Under the pieces are notes generated by a model. That model saw only the letters and a program-made list of their open reading frames with translations. It was not told the origin of the DNA and did no database searches. Below, piece after piece: positions 30,012-39,414 of a stretch of DNA of 58,578 nt (position 1 is the first letter of the stretch; every line of letters begins with the position of its first letter). A program made the position numbers and the translations under genes. The DNA is taken from assembly GCF_010365105.1 (NCBI RefSeq), contig NZ_JAAFGZ010000036.1, forward strand, positions 1 through 58,578. The letters run 5' to 3'. The stretch comes from Polaromonas sp. (GTDB lineage: Bacteria; Pseudomonadota; Gammaproteobacteria; Burkholderiales; Burkholderiaceae_C).

Positions 30012-31116
30012 ATGGACGCAGAACACATCAACACCATTTCCAACCAGATCGAGGACCTGAGCAACCGGGTGAATGAACTCAGGGGGTATCTTTGACTACC
30101 CTGCCAAAGCCCGAAAACTGAACGAAGTCAACGCCGCGCTCGAAGATCCGAAGGTCTGGGACAACCCCAAGCGCGCGCAGGAACTCGGCCGCGAGAAAAA
30201 ATCGCTCGAAGACGTGGTGCTGATCCTGGACCGGCTTGAGCAAGAGCTGGCGGACAACACCGAGCTGTTCGAGATGTCGAAGGACGACAACGACGAAGCC
30301 GGCATGCGCGCCATCGAAGGTGAAGCTGCCAAGGTGGCCGCAGAAGTCGAAAAAATGGAATTTCGCCGGATGTTCAACAACCCGGCCGATCCGCTCAATT
30401 GCTTTCTCGACATCCAGTCCGGCGCCGGCGGCACTGAAGCCTGCGACTGGGCCAGCATGCTGCTGCGCCAGTACCTGAAGTACGCCGAGCGCAAGGGCTT
30501 CAAGACCACGATTGAAGACGAGTCCGCAGGCGACACCGCCGGCATCAAGGGCGCGACCATCAAGATCGAAGGCGAATACGCCTTTGGCCTGCTGCGCACC
30601 GAAACCGGCGTCCACCGGCTTGTGCGCAAGTCGCCGTTCGACTCGTCGGGCGGACGCCATACGTCGTTTGCCTCGGTGTTTGTCTATCCGGAGATTGATG
30701 ATTCGATCGAAATCGATATCAACCCGGCTGACGTGCGCACCGACACCTACCGCGCCAGTGGCGCCGGCGGCCAGCACATCAACAAGACCGACTCGGCCGT
30801 TCGCCTGACGCACATCCCGACCGGCATCGTCGTGCAGTGCCAGGAAGGCCGCTCGCAGCACGGCAACCGCGATGTCGCCTGGAAGCGCCTGCGCTCGCGG
30901 CTGTACGACTTCGAGTTGCGCAAGCAGCAGGAAGCGCAGCAAAAGCTCGAAGACACCAAGACCGACGTCGGCTGGGGCCACCAGATCCGCAGTTATGTGC
31001 TGGACAACAGCCGCATCAAGGACTTGCGCACCAACTACGAAACCTCTGCCACGCAAAAAGTGCTGGACGGCGACCTGGATCCGTTTATTGAAGCGTCCCT
31101 GAAACAGGGCGTCTGA
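30012..31116 (+). CDS. prfB: Peptide chain release factor 2 (programmed +1 frameshift)
   Basis: Releases peptides at UGA and UAA codons. The first 27 codons ([20 protein letters not shown]...) end at an in-frame TGA at 30093-30095. Reading continues in the +1 frame from GAC at 30094, giving a 367-aa product (join 30012..30092, 30094..31116). It shows the stop-codon tripeptide SPF ([11 protein letters not shown]), the GGQ motif [11 protein letters not shown] and normal RF2 length. Gene finders that ignore the shift will place the start wrongly at about 30073. Confidence 0.97.
30081..30095 (+). promoter_or_regulatory. prfB autoregulatory +1 frameshift site
   Basis: AGGGGG acts as an internal Shine-Dalgarno sequence three bases before the slippery codon CTT followed by TGA C. 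This is the classical RF2 arrangement: low RF2 lets the ribosome slip forward, high RF2 causes termination. Confidence 0.95.
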
Positions 31117-31168
31117 TGGCGGCACACACCGTCTGTTTTTGAATTTTTGGATGTTTTAGGAACCAGCC

Positions 31169-33892
31169 ATGCTGCAAATGCTTGACGGAACAGGACCCGG
31201 CGCTGCCGTGGTCATCAACCGCGCCGACTACCTGGCCCCGGCCTACTGGATCGACACGGTTGACCTGTGCTTTGACCTGGACCCGGCCAAAACCCGCGTG
31301 CTCAACAAGATGACGTTGCGCCGCAACCCCGAGGTGCCGGCGCAGCCGCTCCGGCTGGATGGCGAGGAACTCAATCTGGCGCGGGTGCTGGTCAACGGGC
31401 AAGGCACGTCCTTCAAAATGGAAGGCGGCCAGCTGGTGCTGTGCGACCTGCCCGATGCATTCGAGCTGGAAATCTTCACCACCACCTGCCCGTCCAAGAA
31501 CACCAAGCTGATGGGCCTGTACGTCAGCAACGACTCCTTTTTCACCCAGTGTGAAGCCGAGGGTTTCCGGCGCATCACCTATTTCCTGGACCGCCCGGAC
31601 GTGATGGCGAGCTACAGCGTCACGCTGCGCGCTGACAAGGCGAAATACCCGGTGCTGCTGTCCAACGGCAACCTGGTGGCGCACGGCCCGCTGGAAGACG
31701 GGCCGAACGGCGCGCGGCATTTCGCCAAATGGGTCGATCCGCACCGCAAGCCCAGCTACCTGTTTGCGCTGGTGGCCGGTCAATTGGTGGCGCGCGAGCA
31801 GCGCATCACCACGCGCGCCGGCAAGGACCACCTGCTGCAGGTCTATGTGCGGCCCGGCGACCTTGACAAGACCGAGCATGCCATGCTTTCGCTGATGCAT
31901 TCGGTCGCCTGGGACGAAGCGCGCTTTGGCTTGAAGCTCGACCTGGAGCGCTTCATGATCGTCGCCACCAGCGACTTCAACATGGGCGCGATGGAAAACA
32001 AGGGCCTGAATATCTTCAACACCAAGTACGTGCTGGCAAACCAGGCCACCGCCACCGACGTTGATTTCTCGAACATCGAAAGCGTCGTCGGCCACGAGTA
32101 CTTCCACAACTGGACCGGCAACCGCATCACCTGCCGCGACTGGTTCCAGCTGAGCCTGAAAGAAGGCCTGACGGTGTTCCGCGACCAGGAGTTCTCGCAG
32201 GATTTGTGCGCCGCGCCTTCAGCCCGTGCCGTCAAGCGCATCGAGGACGTTCGCGTGCTGCGCACCGCCCAGTTCCCCGAAGACGCCGGCCCGATGGCGC
32301 ACCCGGTGCGGCCTGACAGCTACATCGAGATCAGCAACTTCTACACCGTCACCATTTACGAAAAAGGCGCCGAAGTCGTCCGCATGATGCAGACGCTGGT
32401 GGGCCGCGAGGGCTTCGCCAAGGGCATGACGTTGTACTTCGAGCGGCACGACGGCCACGCCGTGACCTGCGACGATTTTGCGCAGGCCATTGCCGACGCC
32501 AACCCGGCGTCCGACCTGTCGCGCCTGTTGCCGCAGTTCAAGCGCTGGTACAGCCAAGCCGGCACGCCACGGCTGCAAGCGCAGGGCGTGTACGACGCCG
32601 CCGCGCGCAGCTACACGCTCACGCTGGCGCAAAACTGCGCACCCACGTCGGGCCAGCCAGACAAGGAGCCGTTCGTGATTCCGGTCAGCCTGGGCCTGCT
32701 CGGCGCGGACGGCCAGGATTTGCCGCTTCAACTGGACGGCGAAACCGTTCCGGCTGCAGGCACACGCACCGTCGTGCTGACGCAGGAGCGCGAAAGCTTC
32801 ACTTTCGTCAACATCGACGCCGAACCGGTGCCTTCCATCCTGCGCGGCTTCACCGCGCCGGTCGTGTTGGAATTTGCCTATACAGATGCCCAGCTGCTGC
32901 ACCTGCTGGCGCACGACAGCGACCCCTTCAACCGCTGGGAAGCCGGCCAGCGCCTGGCTGTCAACCAAGCTGTTGACGCTATTAAAAAAATAGCTGCAAG
33001 TGCAGACAGATCAAGCGCAAACGTGCTAAATGATGCCTATTTGAATGCCATGCGCGAGGTATTGCGCCATCCGTCGCTCGATTCGGCCTTCAAGGATTTG
33101 GTGCTGACGCTGCCGTCCGAAACTTACCTGGCCGAGCAACTTGACGTGGTCGATCCGCAGCACATCCATGCGGTGCGCGAAGCCATGCGCCAACAGCTGG
33201 CCTCCGCACTCCAGCCCGACTGGGAAGCGGCGTACGAAGCGAACCACGACACCGGTGCCTACACACCCGACCCGGTGTCCAGCGGACGCCGGGCGCTGAC
33301 CGGCATGGCGCTGACGCACCTGTGCCTGGCCGCGCGGGAAAGTGGCGACAGCGTATGGCCAGGCAAGACGCTGCAGCGTTTCAAGGACGCCGGCAACATG
33401 ACCGATCGCTTCAACGCCCTGGCGGCCCTGGTGTCCAGTAGCCATCCGCTGGCGGCCCAGGCACTGGTCCTGTTCCATGCCATGTTCAAGGGTGAGCCGC
33501 TGGTCATCGACAAATGGTTCAGCCTGCAAACCGGCGCGCCCGACCGTGGCGGCAATATCCTGCCGGCTGTCAGGCAACTGATGAAACATGCTGACTTCAG
33601 CCTTAAAAACCCCAACCGCGCCCGCAGCGTCATCAGCACGTTCTGCCAGGGCAACCCGGCTGGTTTTCACCGGCTTGACGGCGCCGGCTATGCCTTCTGG
33701 TGTGAACGTGTGGTGGAACTCGACGCCCTCAATCCACAGGTCGCCGCCAGGCTGGCACGCGCGCTGGACCGCTGGAGCAAACTGGCCGAACCCTACCGCA
33801 GCCAGGCGCACCAGGCGATTTCCCGCGTTGCTGCCCGAACCGACCTGAGCAAAGACACGCACGAAGTGGTGACGCGCGCCCTGGGCCATTGA
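31169..33892 (+). CDS. pepN: Aminopeptidase N
   Basis: A 907-aa M1-family zinc aminopeptidase, cytoplasmic. It has the exopeptidase motif GAMENKGLN (near 271), the zinc site HEYFHNW with the second glutamate in the following LKEGLT helix (about 308-332), and the E. coli PepN-type C-terminal domains. The length is slightly above the family's 870-890. A 54-bp element contributes 18 in-frame codons (AIKKIAASADRSSANVLN) at about residues 604-621. It begins 52 bp after prfB. Confidence 0.95.
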   Translation: MLQMLDGTGPGAAVVINRADYLAPAYWIDTVDLCFDLDPAKTRVLNKMTLRRNPEVPAQPLRLDGEELNLARVLVNGQGTSFKMEGGQLVLCDLPDAFELEIFTTTCPSKNTKLMGLYVSNDSFFTQCEAEGFRRITYFLDRPDVMASYSVTLRADKAKYPVLLSNGNLVAHGPLEDGPNGARHFAKWVDPHRKPSYLFALVAGQLVAREQRITTRAGKDHLLQVYVRPGDLDKTEHAMLSLMHSVAWDEARFGLKLDLERFMIVATSDFNMGAMENKGLNIFNTKYVLANQATATDVDFSNIESVVGHEYFHNWTGNRITCRDWFQLSLKEGLTVFRDQEFSQDLCAAPSARAVKRIEDVRVLRTAQFPEDAGPMAHPVRPDSYIEISNFYTVTIYEKGAEVVRMMQTLVGREGFAKGMTLYFERHDGHAVTCDDFAQAIADANPASDLSRLLPQFKRWYSQAGTPRLQAQGVYDAAARSYTLTLAQNCAPTSGQPDKEPFVIPVSLGLLGADGQDLPLQLDGETVPAAGTRTVVLTQERESFTFVNIDAEPVPSILRGFTAPVVLEFAYTDAQLLHLLAHDSDPFNRWEAGQRLAVNQAVDAIKKIAASADRSSANVLNDAYLNAMREVLRHPSLDSAFKDLVLTLPSETYLAEQLDVVDPQHIHAVREAMRQQLASALQPDWEAAYEANHDTGAYTPDPVSSGRRALTGMALTHLCLAARESGDSVWPGKTLQRFKDAGNMTDRFNALAALVSSSHPLAAQALVLFHAMFKGEPLVIDKWFSLQTGAPDRGGNILPAVRQLMKHADFSLKNPNRARSVISTFCQGNPAGFHRLDGAGYAFWCERVVELDALNPQVAARLARALDRWSKLAEPYRSQAHQAISRVAARTDLSKDTHEVVTRALGH
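32978..33031 (+). repeat. 54-bp dispersed element, copy 9 (in frame inside pepN)
   Basis: GCTATTAAAAAAATAGCT start, GCA at codon 9, AGC at codon 13, GCA at 14; the last codon is AAT. Sense to pepN and in the same frame as the other coding copies. The GCTATT/AATAGC arms form a small hairpin. Confidence 0.75.
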
Positions 33893-33940
33893 CCGGCTGG
33901 CATTCCAATTACCCACCCCACCCTGTTAACGGAGTTCCTG

Positions 33941-34948
33941 ATGCCCAAAAATATTTCCCTTACACGCTACCTGGTCGAGCAGCAGCGCATCGACGGCCAT
34001 ATTCCGCCCGAGTTGCGCTTGCTGATCGAAGTGGTGGCCCGCGCCTGCAAAGGCATCAGCCAGGCCGTCAACAAAGGCGCGCTGGGCGATGTGATGGGCA
34101 CGGCCGGCAGCGAAAACGTGCAGGGCGAGATCCAGAAAAAGCTCGACATCATCGCCAACGAAGTGCTGATCGAGGCAAACGAATGGGGCGGCCATCTGGC
34201 CGCCATGGCCTCGGAGGAAATGGACAGCATTTACGTGGTGCCCAACCGCTACCCGCAGGGTGAATACCTGCTGATGTTTGACCCGCTCGACGGCTCCAGC
34301 AACATTGATGTCAATGTCAGTATCGGCACCATTTTCAGTGTGCTGAAAAAGGCCGAGGGCAACCATGGCGTCGAGGAAAGCGATTTTCTGCAGGCGGGCT
34401 CCAGCCAGGTAGCGGCCGGTTACTGCGTCTATGGTCCGCAGACCACGCTGGTGCTGACCGTGGGCGACGGCGTGGCCATGTTCACGCTGGACCGCGAGCA
34501 GGGCTCGTTCCTGCTGATCGAGGAAAACGTGAAAATTCCGGACAACACCCAGGAATTTGCCATCAACATGAGCAACATGCGGCACTGGGACGAGCCGGTC
34601 AAGCGCTACATCGATGAATGCCTCCAGGGCAAGGAAGGCCCGCGCGGCAAGGACTTCAATATGCGCTGGATTGCCTCCATGGTCGCCGACGTGCACCGCA
34701 TCCTGTGCCGGGGCGGCGTATTTTTGTACCCGTGGGACAAGCGCGAACCCGAAAAAGCCGGCAAGCTGCGCCTGATGTACGAAGCCAACCCGATGAGCTG
34801 GCTGATCGAACAAGCCGGCGGCGCCGCCACCAATGGCAAGCAACGCATCCTCGACCTCCAGCCGACCAAACTGCACGAGCGTGTCAGCGTGATACTGGGC
34901 TCGAAAAATGAGGTGGAGCGGGTTACCGCCTATCACTCCGGGCTATAA
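33941..34948 (+). CDS. fbp: Class I fructose-1,6-bisphosphatase
   Basis: A 335-aa cytoplasmic gluconeogenic phosphatase. Metal and substrate motifs are visible: SEEMD (near 90), [12 protein letters not shown] (about 113-124), and the C-terminal [33 protein letters not shown] region precedes the ATG. Full length. Its last codons overlap the probable promoter of the downstream tRNA-Thr. Confidence 0.96.
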   Translation: MPKNISLTRYLVEQQRIDGHIPPELRLLIEVVARACKGISQAVNKGALGDVMGTAGSENVQGEIQKKLDIIANEVLIEANEWGGHLAAMASEEMDSIYVVPNRYPQGEYLLMFDPLDGSSNIDVNVSIGTIFSVLKKAEGNHGVEESDFLQAGSSQVAAGYCVYGPQTTLVLTVGDGVAMFTLDREQGSFLLIEENVKIPDNTQEFAINMSNMRHWDEPVKRYIDECLQGKEGPRGKDFNMRWIASMVADVHRILCRGGVFLYPWDKREPEKAGKLRLMYEANPMSWLIEQAGGAATNGKQRILDLQPTKLHERVSVILGSKNEVERVTAYHSGL

Positions 34949-34949
34949 T
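34944..34949 (+). promoter_or_regulatory. Predicted -10 box of tRNA-Thr
   Basis: Perfect TATAAT overlapping the fbp stop codon and 11 bp before the tRNA 5' end. No good -35 hexamer is visible at 16-18 bp. Confidence 0.5.
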
Positions 34950-34960
34950 CAAGGGCTTAA

Positions 34961-35036
34961 GCCGGTGTAGCTCAGTCGGTAGAGCAGCTCATTCGTAATG
35001 AGAAGGTCGGGTGTTCGATTCATCTCTCCGGCACCA
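34961..35036 (+). tRNA. tRNA-Thr (anticodon CGT)
   Basis: A 76-nt cloverleaf with encoded CCA, D-arm AGCTCAGTCGGTAGAGC and anticodon loop TTCGTAA, giving CGT. The acceptor stem has a T6-T67 mismatch, and the T-stem (GGGTG/CATCT) contains two G-T pairs. It is followed by a terminator hairpin and marks the left edge of the copper-resistance island. Confidence 0.94.
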
Positions 35037-35044
35037 AATTGGAC

Positions 35045-35085
35045 AAGGGTTCATTGCTATGAAAATAGTAGTGAGCCCTTTTTCT
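35045..35085 (+). terminator. Rho-independent terminator of tRNA-Thr
   Basis: Long stem: AAGGGTTCA pairs with TGAGCCCTT and the inner TGCTAT with ATAGTA, loop GAAA, followed by a T-rich run. Positioned nine bases after the tRNA. Confidence 0.8.
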
Positions 35086-35418
35086 TTGGCGACTGCAGAC
35101 CAGTTACACAGTTATCTCAGCTTGTCGAGGCTGACGATTCACAGGGTTGTTTGTCAAGGTTTGTGCTGCTTGACTTTCTTTGCGGTTATTCTTGTTTTCC
35201 ACTGTTGAACCAGGCCAGCGGCTGGCTTGGGGTACAAAGCAGAAAATTTGAATGAATCAGTCAACACAGCTTCAATAAACCCTTCACTCCTGATACAAAA
35301 GACTGAAAAATTTTCAGCCTTTGGATCACCAAAGCGGGTAAAACGGTGCGCCCTGGAAATTGATACTGCATTTTTTTATACACTGAACTTTCAAGACGCC
35401 CTCGCCTCCCACTACGCC
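35086..35418. other. Intergenic stretch at the left edge of the copper island
   Basis: About 330 bp, noticeably more AT-rich than its surroundings. No convincing gene, repeat or integrase remnant was seen. Open frames here lack ribosome-binding sites and family resemblance. It should hold the promoter of the copper operon, but no clear operator was identified. Confidence 0.6.
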
Positions 35419-35832
35419 ATGCGCCATCTGTTCCTCATCTTCATGATCGCCCTGCTGCCTTTGCGCGGCTGGGCCAGTGATGCAATGGCGACGGGGATGG
35501 TCACGGCGCTGCAACAGCAAACTGCTGCAAAAACACCAGCCACTCACGCCCATCAAGCAGGGGTGAAAGCGCATCAGGATGCCGAAACCTTGGTGGCCGA
35601 TCCAGCTCGAACGGCAGCCGACTGCGCAAGTCATGCCGCCGGCGGAAACGACCATGCAGATGACACGCACTGCAGCACCTGCAGCGTCTGTCAGACCTGC
35701 CATACGGTCGCGTTGACGCCTGCGGCTGCCGATGTGAACACCGCTTTCAACCCACGCACACTGCCCCGCGCAGTCGCCTGCCAATTTGTCAGTGCCGAAC
35801 ACGCACTCGGCGAAAAACCACCGATTTCCTGA
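35419..35832 (+). CDS. Small secreted His/Cys-rich protein, CzcI/DUF2946-like
   Basis: A 137-aa protein with a signal peptide (MRHLFLIFMIALLPLRGWA) resembling CzcI/DUF2946 proteins that precede heavy-metal efflux genes. The mature part is Ala/His-rich with DDTHCSTCSVCQTCHT near 95-110, a plausible metal-binding cluster. Start chosen at the signal peptide rather than at an upstream in-frame codon. It leads an operon for copper handling. Function not established. Confidence 0.7.
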   Translation: MRHLFLIFMIALLPLRGWASDAMATGMVTALQQQTAAKTPATHAHQAGVKAHQDAETLVADPARTAADCASHAAGGNDHADDTHCSTCSVCQTCHTVALTPAAADVNTAFNPRTLPRAVACQFVSAEHALGEKPPIS

Positions 35833-35955
35833 TCTTCAGGCCCGTATTGGGTCTGTACTTGCTGCCGGCACAGCCCTCTGTGGCTTCTGCATCGCACGCG
35901 ATGCCCCGACAACCGCGATTTCCCCATCGCACCGCTTGTATTTCAGGAGATTTTC

Positions 35956-36294
35956 GTGAGCATTCACCCCTATTCAAACCTGCCCGTTGCACTGGCCCTG
36001 CTGGCGGGGTCCCTGTGGATTCCCCAGGCCAGTGCGCAGGACTCTGCTTCTGCAGCCTCGCCATCAAACCCCGTCACGCCAGCCGCCACGGCACAGGCAA
36101 CTCCATCGCCTTACCGATCGGCGCTTGAGGACTACCAGCGCTACACCGACGAAAAGACGGTCAACTGGAAAGACGCCAACGACGCCACCGCGCGCATCGG
36201 GGGCTGGCGCGAGTACGCCAGGGAAGCCAGTCAAGCGCAGGCTCAAGAGCGTTCTTCCATGCCCGATTCCGGCGCAGCACCGGCCAAACCGTGA
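35956..36294 (+). CDS. Small periplasmic protein of copper operons, unknown function
   Basis: A 112-aa protein with signal peptide (cleavage likely after QASA near 27), then an Ala/Pro-rich region and a conserved-looking segment SPYRSALEDYQRYTDEKTVNWKDANDATARIGGWREYAREA. From memory, similar short proteins precede CzcC/CusC-type genes in related bacteria; the role is unknown. It ends 14 bp before the outer-membrane factor start. Confidence 0.8.
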   Translation: MSIHPYSNLPVALALLAGSLWIPQASAQDSASAASPSNPVTPAATAQATPSPYRSALEDYQRYTDEKTVNWKDANDATARIGGWREYAREASQAQAQERSSMPDSGAAPAKP

Positions 36295-36308
36295 CAGGAA
36301 CAACCACC

Positions 36309-37724
36309 ATGAAAAAGATTTTTCGATTGACCGCGCTGACTGCGGCCAGCCTCGTGCTTGCCGGCTGCGCATCGGTCAATATGGACCAAGCCGTGCGGGA
36401 CACGAATGACTCCACGAGCACATTTACCCAAGGCAAACTCGAGCTCAGCCGCACCGGGCAGCAAAACCAGGCCAGGGCTAAGCTGAGCAGCGAGTTGCTG
36501 GCCAAACCCCTGAACATGGATGAGGCCGTACAACTCGCGCTGGCCAACAGCCCGGCGGTGCAAACCCTGCTGGCCCAAAGCTGGTCCGACATGGCCCAGG
36601 CCAACCAGACTGGCCGCATCGCCAACCCGGTCTTCACATTCGAGCGAATCCGCTTTGCCGACGAACTGGAGCTCGGCCGGTTGTTGTCGTTCGGCTTGCT
36701 GGATTTGCTGACCCTGCCACGGCGCCTGGAGATTTCGCGCAGCCAGATGGCACAGGCCAGGGTACAGCTCAGCGCCAATGTGGTCGAGCAGGTCACGCAG
36801 GTTCGCCAGACCTGGGTGCGCGCTGTCGCCGCGCAGCAGTCCTTGGCGTATGCAAACCAGGTCAACCGCAGTGCCCAGGCCAGCAGCGAACTGGCCAAGC
36901 GCATGCAGCAGGTCGGTAACTTCACGAAGCTGCAGCGCGTGCGCCAGCAAAGCTTTTATGCCGACAGCGCGGCCCAGCTGGCGTCCAGCCAGCATGCCAG
37001 CACCACGGCCCGGGAAGAACTGGTCCGGCAACTGGGCTTGACCGACGCGCAAGCCGGGCAACTCCAGCTGCCCGAGCGCCTGCCCGACCTGCCCAAGGCG
37101 CCTTTGCAGGCTGCCGTGGTCAATGCCAACGCCCCCCAGCAGCGCCTTGATGTGCAGATTGCCCGCAACCAGCTGGAAATGGCGGGCAAATCGCAAGGTT
37201 TGAACCTGATCACCAGTCTGGTTGACGTGGAGCTTGGGGTGCGCCGCGACACCGTGTTCGACAACGCAGCAGGCACCAGCACGCCACGCAAAGGCTACGA
37301 GCTGGGCATTCGCCTGCCGATTTTCGACTGGGGCACGGCCAAGCGGGATGCCATGAACGCGCAGTCGCTGGCAGCGGCCAACCGCTACGAAAGCACGGTT
37401 CGCGGCGCATCGTCGCAGTTGCGCGAAAGCTATTCGGCCTACCGCACCGCCTACGACGTGGCGCGCCACTACCGCGATGAAATCGTTCCGCTGCGCAAAA
37501 TCATGGCTGAAGAAAACATCCTGCGCTACAACGGCATGCTGATCGGGGTGTTCGAGTTGCTGGCTAACAACCGCGACCAGATCGCCAGCGTCACCGCCGC
37601 CCTCAACGCCTACCAGCAGTTCTGGCTGGCCGATGCCGCACTGGCTGCATCGATGACCGGCAAACCGACCGCATTGGCCATGGCCTCGCCTGCCGCCGGT
37701 GGTGAGCAAGCGGCTGGCCACTGA
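36309..37724 (+). CDS. TolC/CzcC-family outer-membrane efflux lipoprotein
   Basis: A 471-aa outer-membrane factor with lipobox LAGC (Cys near 20), two OEP repeats (about 55-240 and 265-455) and long coiled-coil helices. These form the trimeric exit duct for metal efflux pumps. No membrane-fusion or RND gene follows, unlike czcCBA or cusCBA, so it must pair with a pump encoded elsewhere. Start MKKIFRLTALTAASLVLAGC was chosen over a TTG/ATG frame opening 18 bases upstream. Confidence 0.9.
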   Translation: MKKIFRLTALTAASLVLAGCASVNMDQAVRDTNDSTSTFTQGKLELSRTGQQNQARAKLSSELLAKPLNMDEAVQLALANSPAVQTLLAQSWSDMAQANQTGRIANPVFTFERIRFADELELGRLLSFGLLDLLTLPRRLEISRSQMAQARVQLSANVVEQVTQVRQTWVRAVAAQQSLAYANQVNRSAQASSELAKRMQQVGNFTKLQRVRQQSFYADSAAQLASSQHASTTAREELVRQLGLTDAQAGQLQLPERLPDLPKAPLQAAVVNANAPQQRLDVQIARNQLEMAGKSQGLNLITSLVDVELGVRRDTVFDNAAGTSTPRKGYELGIRLPIFDWGTAKRDAMNAQSLAAANRYESTVRGASSQLRESYSAYRTAYDVARHYRDEIVPLRKIMAEENILRYNGMLIGVFELLANNRDQIASVTAALNAYQQFWLADAALAASMTGKPTALAMASPAAGGEQAAGH

Positions 37725-37769
37725 ATCCAGTCACGCCCAGATTCACAAAAAACATTGAACAAAACTCCC

Positions 37770-39221
37770 ATGAAAAACAGAAGAAATTTCCTGACCGGTG
37801 CAGGCGCCATCACCACGGCGGTGGCAGCCGCGGCGGTGAGCCGGGTGGCCATGGCCGCATTGCCCGAGCCCGTCTTCCAGACCACGCCCGACACCATGGC
37901 GCCGCTGGTGCCCAGCACGGGCCGACCCTACAACCCGGTGGTCACCCTCAATGGCTGGACGCTTCCCTGGCGCATGAACAATGGCGTGAAGGAATTCCAC
38001 CTGGTGGCCGAACCCGTGGTGCGCGAGATGTCGCCCGGCTTCAAGGCCCATCTGTGGGGCTACAACGGCCAGTCGCCCGGGCCCACGATCGAAGTGGTCG
38101 AAGGCGACCGGGTGCGCATCTTTGTCACCAACAAGCTGCCCGAGCACACCAGCGTGCACTGGCATGGCCAGCGCCTGCCCAACGGCATGGATGGCGTGTC
38201 GGGCCTGACGCAGAAAGCCATTCCGGTGGGCAAGACGTTTGTCTATGAATTCGTGGCCAGGCGTCCCGGCACCTTCATGTACCACCCGCATGCCGATGAG
38301 ATGACGCAAATGGCCATGGGCATGATGGGTTTCTGGATCACGCACCCCCGGGCGTCTCATCCCTTGATTGACGAGGTGAACCGCGACTTCGTGTTTTTGC
38401 TCAACGCCTACGATATTGATCCGGGCGCCTACACCCCCAAGATCATGACCATGCTGGACTTCAACCTGTGGAGCTGGAACAGCCGGGTCTTTCCGGGCAT
38501 CGACCCGCTGGTGGTACGCAAAAACGACAAGGTGCGCATCCGCATGGGTAACCTGACGATGACCAACCACCCCATGCACATCCACGGCCACGAGTTCACG
38601 GTGACGGGTACCGACGGCGGCCCGACCCCGAAGTCAAGCCGCTGGCCCGAAGTCACCACCGACGTTGCGGTGGGACAGATGCGCCAGATCGAATTTTTGG
38701 CCAACGAAGAAGGCGACTGGGCCTTTCATTGCCACAAGAGCCACCACACGATGAACGCCATGGGCCATGACGTGCCCACGATGATCGGCGTGGACCACCG
38801 AAAAGTCGCCCGGGACATCACCAACCTCATTCCCGACTACATGGTGATGGGAGAGCGCGGCATGGCCGACATGGCCGAGATGGAAATGCCCTTGCCGAAC
38901 AACACCGAACGGATGATGACCGGCGAGGGGCCCTTCGGCTCGGTGGAGATGGGGGGCATGTTCAGCATGGTCAAGGTGCGCAAGGACCAAAAGGCCGGCG
39001 ACTACAAGGACCCGGGCTGGTACCAGCATCCGGCAGGCAGTGTGGCTTATGAATGGACAGGTGCCTTGCCCAATCCGGCACGCTTTGCCGCTGAAGGCGG
39101 CCAGTCCATGAAGGCGCAGAACATGCCGCTGAAGGAAGTCGAAGTTCAGGTCCGCAAGCCCGTCATGGGCGGTATGGGCGGTATGGGTGGTATGGGCGGT
39201 ATGGGCGGTATGAAGCACTGA
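37770..39221 (+). CDS. Tat-exported multicopper oxidase (copper resistance)
   Basis: A 483-aa periplasmic oxidase. It has a Tat signal (KNRRNFLTGAGAITTA) and four copper motifs: HWHGQ (about 130), HPH (about 170), HPMHIHGHEF (about 268) and HCHKSHHTMNAMGH (about 321), which supply type 1, 2 and 3 copper ligands. Probably oxidises Cu(I) to less toxic Cu(II). The C-terminus is a tandem Gly-Met tail (GGMGGMGGMGGM) from a 9-bp DNA repeat. Start placed at MKNRRNF; an upstream TTG adds five residues. Confidence 0.92.
   Translation: MKNRRNFLTGAGAITTAVAAAAVSRVAMAALPEPVFQTTPDTMAPLVPSTGRPYNPVVTLNGWTLPWRMNNGVKEFHLVAEPVVREMSPGFKAHLWGYNGQSPGPTIEVVEGDRVRIFVTNKLPEHTSVHWHGQRLPNGMDGVSGLTQKAIPVGKTFVYEFVARRPGTFMYHPHADEMTQMAMGMMGFWITHPRASHPLIDEVNRDFVFLLNAYDIDPGAYTPKIMTMLDFNLWSWNSRVFPGIDPLVVRKNDKVRIRMGNLTMTNHPMHIHGHEFTVTGTDGGPTPKSSRWPEVTTDVAVGQMRQIEFLANEEGDWAFHCHKSHHTMNAMGHDVPTMIGVDHRKVARDITNLIPDYMVMGERGMADMAEMEMPLPNNTERMMTGEGPFGSVEMGGMFSMVKVRKDQKAGDYKDPGWYQHPAGSVAYEWTGALPNPARFAAEGGQSMKAQNMPLKEVEVQVRKPVMGGMGGMGGMGGMGGMKH
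39165..39209 (+). repeat. Tandem 9-bp repeat at the 3' end of the multicopper oxidase gene
   Basis: Five units of ATGGGCGGT (one with a GGT variant) encode Met-Gly-Gly repeats. Slippage in whole units would change tail length without a frameshift. Confidence 0.9.
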
Positions 39222-39271
39222 CTGTCAGCACGTCATCAATCCAAAAAAGGCATCTCATGCACCATCGATTT

Positions 39272-39325
39272 ACTATTAAAACAATAGCTGAAAACGCCCT
39301 GTTTACTGGCGCATATGCCTGCTTT
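39272..39325 (+). repeat. 54-bp dispersed element, copy 10 (intergenic)
   Basis: ACTATTAAAACAATAGCT start, GCC at codon 9, GGC at codon 13, GCA at 14 and TTT at 18. It lies between the multicopper oxidase and cupredoxin genes, within the presumed operon. Confidence 0.75.
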
Positions 39326-39414
39326 TATCAAAATTTCAATCATTTGGCCAGCATGCAGGCTGGCGCTGGCCCGGCCACCTCACTTTCCCTATTCCCACTC
39401 TTGAAAGGTATCTC

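Noticed and set aside
23608..30064. Long minus-strand open frames (525-575 codons) opposite the hybrid kinase, CheR/CheB and receiver-kinase genes
   Set aside because: Compositional shadows of the sense genes, rich in Gln/Arg/His, without recognisable domains.
30073..31116. A prfB open frame starting at 30073 as a complete gene
   Set aside because: The frame begins inside the leader; the RF2 frameshift site shows that translation starts at 30012.
35055..35076. GCTATGAAAATAGTAGTG as another 54-bp element
   Set aside because: ATA is at the wrong distance from GCT, there is no matching right half, and it forms the inner stem of the tRNA-Thr terminator.
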